Source: Acidobacteriota bacterium (lineage in GTDB: Bacteria > Acidobacteriota > Terriglobia > Bryobacterales > Bryobacteraceae). Taken from it: a DNA stretch of 11,374 nt. Under the pieces are notes generated by a model. It did not search any database and was not told the origin of the DNA. It saw only the letters and a program-made list of their open reading frames with translations. The position numbers and the translations under genes are program-made. Below are positions 7,501-11,374 of this stretch, in pieces. The stretch covers positions 1 through 11,374 of the forward strand of contig JAPKYY010000511.1 in assembly GCA_026394095.1 (NCBI GenBank), given 5' to 3'. Numbering within the stretch: the stretch's first letter is position 1; every line of letters begins with the position of its first letter.

Positions 7501-7773
7501 GTGTTTCCGGCTCAATACACCATCGGCAACGGAGGCAGAAACACTCTCATTGGCCCTGGCACCGTCTCGACAGATCTTAGTCTCCAGCGCAATTTCAATC
7601 TTCCTCTCGGCGAGAAAAGCCGTGCGGAATTCCGCGCCGAAGCCTTCAATCTTTTCAACACTCCTCAGCTCGGTCAACCCGGCGCTGCACTCGGAAACAC
7701 TGCATTCGGAATCATCTCAGGCACAGCCCGCTCGAATCGACAGATGCAACTCGGCCTCCGCATTATCTTCTAG
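4519..7773 (+). CDS. Oar-like TonB-dependent receptor with carboxypeptidase-regulatory-like N-terminal domain
   Basis: This 1084-residue outer-membrane protein has a signal peptide at 1-18 (MHIKLISLFALASSLLAQ). About 20-105 is a CarboxypepD_reg-like beta-sandwich (GVFDPSGAVVPGAKIRL, GSFVAPLLRPTAYTIEVSAEGF). The plug domain spans roughly 110-235, with QQLPLNGRNYLAL at 139-151, FLLDGARNQNY and VVNVVTKSGTNQFHGS. The rest is a long beta-barrel ending LGLRIIF, with the aromatic C-terminus typical of outer-membrane barrels. Such Oar/TonB-dependent transporter-like proteins are greatly expanded in Acidobacteriota, often beside glycan-active enzymes, and are thought to import or bind large ligands using TonB energy. 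I see no clear TonB box. ATG 4519 has AAGGA at 4506-4510 and lies 15 bases behind the sulfatase stop, implying one operon. The sulfatase product or its polymer is a reasonable ligand guess, but that is inference. Confidence 0.92.
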   Translation: MHIKLISLFALASSLLAQTSTGTLSGGVFDPSGAVVPGAKIRLMGTETGEQVRDLVAGADGSFVAPLLRPTAYTIEVSAEGFKKLIRSGIVLRVDEQLSLRLTLETGATSESITVAASAELLEAASNTVGQVIDDRTLQQLPLNGRNYLALGNLTAGAVPASRSRDRSFSAYGNRSLQNAFLLDGARNQNYLRGLDNRARDAMRPSLEAIAEFKVQTSNYSAEYGASAGAVVNVVTKSGTNQFHGSVFEFLRNNKMDARDFFLPASSKQPLYIQHQFGGSLGGPVIKNRAWFLAAFQRTHISEGEVGTATIPLEAERNGNFTATLFDPLTTRANPAGAGFVRTAFPGNSIPTSRFDRNGKSLIDRFPNPNLPGVARNWVSNPLQATRSNNATFRGDLRLSNKDTLFLRYSFDNGLFSRLPVLPVGAQTGVDRQIPARSWGVGHTRIVSPTIINELRFAFNYVGTVQDATLPLDPVIANSLDPRIKSSIPTFGINGYATLGDQPPNYGNNPVTKKSNVWNFSDNLSWVRNKHTIKMGFDFQYLDIPTFAALQGRGAWGFSGVFTQNPLARPGSGSPVADVLLGLPNTITIGSPSDANERARNYYAYVQDDWAITSRLTLNFGIRYEITAPFFDANNRLANLILEPGSLNNQYVIAGDNRLPRSLQHTDRNNFAPRLGFAYRATKGLVVRGGAGIFFAQDEGFGVSQRTTNNPPFVGFGAFNVNADQVNISSTIPLSSPLPARNAPGDPATYKLSPSNTAQIRSWPTRNTIPYVEQWNLSIQKELGKNYVAEINYVGNKGVKLYGAYEGNQPIPGAGAVNARRPLAGTVTSGSVLSVAPWVTSAYNGMSARLERRFAQGFSLLGVYTFGRALDMQSNIDLCDGCGGSAGSGAVVDSRNRRLNYGLSDQQVAHRFVLSGLMELPFGQGKRFATSGPAAHLLGGWALSGITTLSTGLPYTVTLNFDNANNGSTNWPNRIASGKLDKPTVDRWIDPAAFVFPAQYTIGNGGRNTLIGPGTVSTDLSLQRNFNLPLGEKSRAEFRAEAFNLFNTPQLGQPGAALGNTAFGIISGTARSNRQMQLGLRIIF

Positions 7774-7969
7774 AGCCAGACTTGCCAATCGCCTCCGGTA
7801 AACAACTTCTCACCGTTCCTCCGGCAGGATGCAGCCCAGCCCATAACTCTGCACTACTTTGCCCTGTGTATGTCACTGAAGCTTCTTCTTGGGTATCAAG
7901 CTGAGTCTCCCGGAAAGACTTCGGCGCGCCTTACAATAAGGACGCCAGGAGTTGCGAAACAACAATTCC
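7774..7969. other. 196-base intergenic region
   Basis: No gene is supported here. A TACAAT at 7932-7937 could be a -10 element for the DUF2200 gene, but no -35 box is found at the right distance. The short complementary stretches after the receptor stop (CGGT/ACCG, TGCC/GGCA) are too weak, and lack the T-run needed, to call a terminator. Confidence 0.5.
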
Positions 7970-8320
7970 ATGGACAATACAAAAGCATTCAAAATGGCCT
8001 TCGCCCGCGTCTACCCGCTCTACATCGCCAAGGTCGAAAAGAAAGGCCGTTCCATAGCAGAGCTGAACACGATGATCTACTCGCTCACCGGTTACGACGA
8101 AAAATCACTCCAGCGGCAAATTGACAACAAGGTCGACTTCGAAACTTTCTTCGCCCAGGCACCACAGATCAACCCAAACGTCTCTAAGATCACCGGCGTG
8201 ATCTGCGGCTACCGCGTTGAAGAAATCGAAGACAAGCTCATGCAAAAGATACGTTACATGGACAAGCTAGTCGATGAATTAGCCAAAGGCAGGGCCGTGG
8301 AGAAAATCCTGCGAGTCTGA
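7970..8320 (+). CDS. DUF2200 domain-containing protein
   Basis: This 116-residue soluble protein has the DUF2200 pattern throughout: FARVYPLYIAKVEKKGRS (residues 11-28), a helix ending SLTGYDEKSLQRQI (38-51), VDFETFFAQAP (55-65), ITGVICGYRVEEIED (74-88), and IRYMDKLVDELAKGRAVEKIL (94-114). The family is small and well conserved in bacteria, but I know of no established biochemical function, so none is assigned. ATG 7970 fits the usual family start, with about five residues before the AFKMAF segment. However, AGGAG (7947-7951) lies 18 bases upstream of it. A TTG at 7952, with AAGGA at 7938-7942 nine bases before it, would add six residues. Either start is possible. No signal peptide or membrane segment is seen. 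Its neighbours (TonB receptor, esterase) give no clear functional clue. Confidence 0.85.
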   Translation: MDNTKAFKMAFARVYPLYIAKVEKKGRSIAELNTMIYSLTGYDEKSLQRQIDNKVDFETFFAQAPQINPNVSKITGVICGYRVEEIEDKLMQKIRYMDKLVDELAKGRAVEKILRV

Positions 8321-8361
8321 AGCAGAGCCTTGAACACTGATATCGTGATCGAGGACAAAAC

Positions 8362-9420
8362 ATGCGTCAATCCATCTTCGCGGCAATCGCCGCAATGCCT
8401 TTGCTACTCGGTCAGGTGAAGACCGAAGTTCCTGAGCCCGAAGCCGGCGCCAAGCCCGTCACGGTCGAACGCATCAAGGTTCATGGCACAGCCCTCGAAG
8501 GCAACCTCGAAGGCGATGCCATAGACCGCGATGTCATTGTCTTCCTGCCACAGAGCTACGCCAAAGACAAGAAGCGCCGCTATCCCGTCGTTTATGCCCT
8601 GCATGGCTATTCGATCGGGGCAGACCAGTGGAGCAAAGAAATCCACGTCCCCCAAACGATCGAAGGTGCCTTCGCAAAAGGCGCTAAAGAAATGATCGTT
8701 GTCCTGCCAGACTCCAAACCCGTCCACAACGGTTCGATGTACTCAAGCTCGGTCACCACAGGCGACTTCGAGCGATTCATCGCCAAAGACATGGTTGCCT
8801 ATATCGACGCCCATTACCGCACCCTGCCACAACGCGCGAGTCGCGGCCTGGTAGGCCATTCCATGGGCGGCTACGGTGCCACCCGAATCGGGATGAAGCA
8901 TGCAGACGTCTTTGGCAGCTTGTACATCATGAGCCCTTGCTGCCTCGCTCCCATGGCAGCCGGCGGCAGGCCAGGGAATGCTGAAATGGCGAAGGCGATA
9001 GAAGAAGTAAAGACTCCAGCAGATTCCGCAAAGCTGCCCTTTGGGGCGCGCGCACAACTGGCCTCGGCCGCAGCATGGTCCCCGAATCCAAAGAACCCGC
9101 CACTCTACCTTGACCTTCCAACCAAAGACGGCGTTCCTCAGCCAGAAGTAATTGCCCGCTGGACCGCCAACGCCCCACTCGTCTTCATCGATCAATACAT
9201 CGGCAACCTGCGCCGCTACAAAGCGATTGCAATTGACGTAGGCGACAAGGATGGCCTCAAAGCTGGCTCGGGACAATTGCACGAAATTCTCGACAAATAC
9301 GGCGTCTCCAATTCGTTTGAGATCTACCCGGGCACTCACACAAGCGCAGTTGCAGTGCGTTTTCAGAATTTTGTAATGCCCTTCTTCTCTAAGACCCTGT
9401 GCTTCACTGGCGCTTGTTAG
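8362..9420 (+). CDS. exported alpha/beta-hydrolase esterase (EstD / esterase-D family)
   Basis: This 352-residue protein has a hydrophobic N-terminus (about residues 1-18, SIFAAIAAMPLLLG) that probably serves as a signal peptide. The hydrolase domain starts near 55 with DRDVIVFLPQSYAKDKKRRYPVVYALHGY, whose HGY (81-83) contributes to the oxyanion hole. The nucleophile elbow is GLVGHSMGGYGA (162-173) with Ser167. The likely acid is Asp297 in IDVGDKDGL, and the His is His326 in YPGTHTSA, giving a complete triad in the expected order. This is the putative esterase family that includes S-formylglutathione hydrolase and feruloyl or acetylxylan esterases. An exported member more likely acts on carbohydrate or phenolic esters. 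A CC pair (193-194) and Cys347/Cys352 could form disulfides. ATG 8362 has GAGGA at 8351-8355. It may work with the nearby sulfatase on complex polymers, but this is inference. Confidence 0.87.
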   Translation: MRQSIFAAIAAMPLLLGQVKTEVPEPEAGAKPVTVERIKVHGTALEGNLEGDAIDRDVIVFLPQSYAKDKKRRYPVVYALHGYSIGADQWSKEIHVPQTIEGAFAKGAKEMIVVLPDSKPVHNGSMYSSSVTTGDFERFIAKDMVAYIDAHYRTLPQRASRGLVGHSMGGYGATRIGMKHADVFGSLYIMSPCCLAPMAAGGRPGNAEMAKAIEEVKTPADSAKLPFGARAQLASAAAWSPNPKNPPLYLDLPTKDGVPQPEVIARWTANAPLVFIDQYIGNLRRYKAIAIDVGDKDGLKAGSGQLHEILDKYGVSNSFEIYPGTHTSAVAVRFQNFVMPFFSKTLCFTGAC

Positions 9421-9492
9421 AAGAAAATGTCCGGCTCGTGAGCGATTTCGACTCAGACTTTCGCCTCTACTTTTTGGAACAAGGATCCACAA

Positions 9493-9981
9493 GTGAGGCC
9501 GAAACTTCTTATGCTCAGTGCGCTGCTCCAATTGCTACCAGGCTGCTCCGTCTCGAAGCCCAGCGCTCCCGGTACCTCAGTGCCCTTGCACTACCCGGTT
9601 CTGCTCTTTAGAGATAACGACTTCACTTCCCGAAAAGACGAAACCCAACTCATCGAAACCAACACCGCCGTCGGAATCACCTACGAGGACTACACCATTC
9701 TCGATTCGAGCGGTGCCCAATACTCGATCCGGAAAGTCACCGCCTTCAACCGCCCGGGCTTTGGTGATTTCTTTTCCATGGGCACTTCCACGTTCAAGGT
9801 CTTTCTCCAGTTGAAGTTGCACGGCAAACCAAACATGGCCAAAGCCAAAGAGACGCTTAAGGCCGTCGCTATGCGGTCCTCTGAGATACAAAACAAAAAC
9901 ACAGCCACCCGGGAAATCGATGCTGCCAGGTCCTTCGCGGACTTGGTCGAGCTATGCAGCAGTCCCTGGAATTGGCGCTAG
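9493..9981 (+). CDS. putative lipoprotein of unknown function
   Basis: This 162-residue protein is not one I recognise. The N-terminus MRPKLLMLSALLQLLPGC is a lipoprotein-type signal with a lipobox-like LLPGC ending at Cys18, followed by a Ser/Pro-rich linker. The mature part is polar with alternating beta-like strands (LIETNTAVGITYEDYTIL, AQYSIRKVTAF, STFKVFLQLKL), followed by a Lys/Glu/Ala-rich helical region (about 111-155). It starts at GTG 9493 with AAGGA (9481-9485) seven bases upstream, which is a good initiation site. The stop at 9979-9981 lies seven bases before the next gene's ATG. The tight spacing suggests the two are translated as a pair, and both are predicted to be envelope-attached. 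No catalytic motif is visible. An ordinary Cys after a cleavable signal peptide remains an alternative to a lipobox. Confidence 0.72.
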   Translation: MRPKLLMLSALLQLLPGCSVSKPSAPGTSVPLHYPVLLFRDNDFTSRKDETQLIETNTAVGITYEDYTILDSSGAQYSIRKVTAFNRPGFGDFFSMGTSTFKVFLQLKLHGKPNMAKAKETLKAVAMRSSEIQNKNTATREIDAARSFADLVELCSSPWNWR

Positions 9982-9988
9982 AGGAAAC

Positions 9989-10723
9989 ATGACACAAACA
10001 CTTCCATTTATGAGCCGCGCTGGATATGTAGCTTTTGGTGCCTCAGTTGCCATTGCTGCCTGGGGCTGGCTCCGTTCCCCGCTCATGCGTACCGTCCGCG
10101 CCGACGGCCCGCGCGAAATCAGAATTCAGCCGCCAGCCAACGCACCCACTCTCAAGGATCCAACCGAAAGAGCCCAACGATCCGAACGACTCCGTCACCT
10201 GAGTCTGAACCGCGACAAGCTGCGTCAATTCATCAACTGCTATCGAGATTCCTCGCGAGAGAATCTGATCGCCCAGGGGCTTCTGCTCGATTCCGCACCC
10301 ATCAAGGGTACTGCCTTGATTTCTCCTGCCTTTCGCACGGCCGAAGGTGATGCTCTCCTGCAGCAAGCCAAAGATATCCTCTATGCCTTGTTGTTTGGCG
10401 ATGCCTCCAGCCACACCCAGCTCAAGCGCATGCAACGGGAACTGCTCACCCTCACCCTGCCACGGCACAAGGCAAAACCTCTCAGCTTCATGCAGGCGGC
10501 CACAGAACTAGCCGCCGCCGGCACCTGGCAGGATCCCGAAAGCGTCTCGAGCGACGAACGCGCCGAAAACCTAATCATCGAAGTAGAGTACGGCGAAATC
10601 AAAGAAGAGTGGATCGGCGACGGCATCATCGCCGCCCTCAAGCTCATCAACAACCTTGAAGTCAATGAGCAGATCCTCTACGCCCGTATGATCGACATCG
10701 AACAAAGTACCCTCATCGATTGA
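9989..10723 (+). CDS. membrane-anchored protein of unknown function
   Basis: This 244-residue protein is not one I recognise. Residues about 11-28 (AGYVAFGASVAIAAWGWL) form one hydrophobic segment that is probably an uncleaved N-terminal anchor. After a Pro-rich linker (47-60, PPANAPTLKDPTER), the rest looks soluble and mostly helical, with Arg/Leu/Gln-rich stretches (65-100, 120-160) and an acidic block DERAENLIIEVEYGEIKEEW (189-208) before a final helix-strand region. ATG 9989 is preferred to an upstream in-frame start at 9920 because GAGGA (9981-9985) sits just before it and the longer form would run far into the lipoprotein gene. It follows that lipoprotein by seven bases and precedes the padR promoter. 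No known domain, nuclease motif or ATP site is seen. Orientation in the membrane cannot be determined confidently. Confidence 0.75.
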   Translation: MTQTLPFMSRAGYVAFGASVAIAAWGWLRSPLMRTVRADGPREIRIQPPANAPTLKDPTERAQRSERLRHLSLNRDKLRQFINCYRDSSRENLIAQGLLLDSAPIKGTALISPAFRTAEGDALLQQAKDILYALLFGDASSHTQLKRMQRELLTLTLPRHKAKPLSFMQAATELAAAGTWQDPESVSSDERAENLIIEVEYGEIKEEWIGDGIIAALKLINNLEVNEQILYARMIDIEQSTLID

Positions 10724-10735
10724 GTAAAAATTCCC

Positions 10736-10765
10736 TTGACCAAAGTTCACGCTTCGCCGTAAGCT
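10736..10765 (+). promoter_or_regulatory. candidate promoter of the padR-ADOP operon
   Basis: TTGACC at 10736-10741 is a strong -35 match. At an 18-base spacing lies TAAGCT (10760-10765), which has the first T, the A and the last T of the -10 consensus. Transcription would start about 10772, only about seven bases before the padR start codon. Confidence 0.45.
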
Positions 10766-10775
10766 AAGAATTCTT
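10766..10775. promoter_or_regulatory. 10-bp perfect palindrome between the -10 and the padR start
   Basis: AAGAATTCTT is a perfect 10-base palindrome that sits over the predicted transcription start, three bases before the ATG. PadR proteins often repress their own genes through dyads near the promoter, so this is a candidate operator half or core. The motif does not resemble the ATGT/ACAT dyads known for classical PadR, so the assignment rests on position only. Confidence 0.35.
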
Positions 10776-10778
10776 GGT

Positions 10779-11117
10779 ATGGGACGCAAGCCACAAAAGA
10801 ACGACTCGCTGCCGGGCTCTCTCGACATGTTGATCCTCGGCACGCTCTCCCGGCGTGATCTCCACGGCTACGGGATTGTCCAGTTCATCGAGCAATCCTC
10901 AGACAGCGAATTGCTGATCGAAGAGGGCTCCCTTTACCCCGCGCTCCAAAGGCTCGAACTCAACGGCTGGATCAAAGGCGACTGGGGCGTTACCGCAAAC
11001 AACCGCCGCGCCAGGATCTACAAGATCACCGCCGCAGGCCGCAAACAATTGGCCATTGAAACTCGCCAATACGCCAAACTCACTCTGGCCATCGCACGCG
11101 TGATGGAGGCAAGCTAG
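10779..11117 (+). CDS. PadR-family transcriptional regulator (subfamily-1, acidobacterial type)
   Basis: This 112-residue winged-helix protein has LPGSLDMLILGTL at 11-23, the HGYGI motif at 29-33, EEGSLYPALQRLELNGW at 48-64 (recognition helix region), then GVTANNRRARIYKITAAGRKQL at 70-91 forming the wing. A C-terminal helix supports dimerisation. This is the PadR type regularly found ahead of ADOP permeases in Acidobacteriota, where it probably represses the operon in the absence of an unknown signal. ATG 10779 has no Shine-Dalgarno sequence, and the mapped promoter leaves a leader of only a few bases, so leaderless-type initiation is plausible. The permease gene begins five bases after the stop, and GGAGG at 11105-11109 inside the padR end can serve it. 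The protein has the family's usual length. Confidence 0.93.
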   Translation: MGRKPQKNDSLPGSLDMLILGTLSRRDLHGYGIVQFIEQSSDSELLIEEGSLYPALQRLELNGWIKGDWGVTANNRRARIYKITAAGRKQLAIETRQYAKLTLAIARVMEAS

Positions 11118-11122
11118 GTCCC

Positions 11123-11374
11123 GTGTTCAGGCGCCTCCGGTATTGGCTCGAAAGCAACAAGCGCAACTCATCCCTGCGCGAAGAAATGGAACTGCATCTG
11201 GCTGAAAGAGCCGAAGAGCTGGAAGCGAGCGGCATGGCCGCCGATCGTGCCCGCTCTGAAGCACGTCGCCGCTTCGGTAACTTCGCTCTCAAACACGAAG
11301 AGGCAAGGGAGATATGGATTACGCGCTTTCTCTCAGAACTGAGTCAGGACCTCCGCTATGGCTGGCGCACCCTT
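11123..11374 (+). CDS. acidobacterial duplicated orphan permease (ADOP), MacB/FtsX-like, N-terminal fragment
   Basis: GTG 11123 opens a frame that runs without a stop to the window end (84 codons). The sequence begins MFRRLRYWLESNKRNSSLRE and continues with EEMELHLAERAEELEASGMA (20-39), ARSEARRRFGN (43-53) and LSQDLRYGWRTL (73-84). This order (short permease prefix domain with an E-x-E-x-H-L helix, an A-R-R-x-F-G motif, then D-L-R-Y-x-x-R-x-L leading into the first transmembrane segment) is the known start of ADOP proteins, which are large MacB-like permeases of ABC-type systems, often lacking an adjacent ATPase gene. GGAGG at 11105-11109 lies 13 bases upstream. Five bases separate it from padR, so the two form one operon. 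The substrate is unknown. Confidence 0.88.
   Translation, partial: MFRRLRYWLESNKRNSSLREEMELHLAERAEELEASGMAADRARSEARRRFGNFALKHEEAREIWITRFLSELSQDLRYGWRTL

Noticed and set aside
8743..9531. Long reverse-strand open frame (262 codons) opposite the esterase
   Set aside because: It is antisense to a gene with a complete Ser-Asp-His triad, its translation is Cys/Trp/Arg-rich without any recognisable motif, and it has no ribosome site. It is a shadow of biased codon use.
9920..9988. Upstream in-frame start for the membrane-anchored protein
   Set aside because: It would overlap the lipoprotein gene by more than 60 bases and bury the hydrophobic anchor. The ATG at 9989 has GAGGA directly ahead and fits the gene spacing.
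1..11374. CRISPR arrays, tRNA/rRNA genes, transposases, phage genes
   Set aside because: No spaced direct repeats, no recognisable cloverleaf with TTCGA-type arm, and no transposase or integrase motifs were seen on either strand by eye.

Overview
The window looks like a chromosomal stretch from an Acidobacteriota bacterium, most likely of the Solibacter/Bryobacter group. I infer this from gene types: a very large Oar-type TonB-dependent receptor with a carboxypeptidase-regulatory-like N-terminus directly behind a secreted sulfatase, and a PadR regulator directly upstream of an acidobacterial-type duplicated orphan permease (ADOP). GTG/TTG starts are frequent and codons favour C in the third position. 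All genes I can support lie on the + strand, and both ends of the window cut through genes.

Region 1 (1-1511) is a compact run of three genes: the 3' end of a DUF429 predicted nuclease, pdxH (pyridoxamine 5'-phosphate oxidase) and a LolA-type lipoprotein carrier. pdxH and lolA overlap by 28 bases. Region 2 (1512-2159) is a HigB/HigA toxin-antitoxin module with its own strong promoter. A small inverted repeat overlaps the -35 box and could be the autoregulatory site. Its base composition is visibly more A+T-rich than its neighbours, which fits a mobile cassette. Region 3 (2160-2959) holds a stand-alone protein related to the glutaminase half of CTP synthase, which keeps the Cys but has Gln in place of the catalytic His.

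Region 4 (2960-7773) is the metabolic centre: a Tat-type exported sulfatase with all formylglycine-sulfatase motifs, followed 15 bases later by a 1084-residue Oar/TonB-dependent outer-membrane protein. Together they suggest capture and desulfation of a sulfated glycan or other organic sulfate. A perfect ACAATGT-N5-ACATTGT inverted repeat sits on a candidate extended -10 promoter ahead of the pair and is the best candidate for a regulatory switch.

Region 5 (7774-10723) has a DUF2200 protein, an exported esterase of the EstD/feruloyl-esterase type with a visible Ser-Asp-His triad, and two adjacent genes I do not recognise: a putative lipoprotein and a membrane-anchored protein. Region 6 (10724-11374) begins a PadR-ADOP operon with a good -35, almost no 5' leader, and a 10-bp palindrome between the -10 and the start codon. 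No rRNA, tRNA, CRISPR array, transposase or prophage gene was seen. No completely new defence or mobile system is evident. The least explained parts are the 9493-10723 gene pair, the sulfatase operator and the CTP-synthase-like protein.
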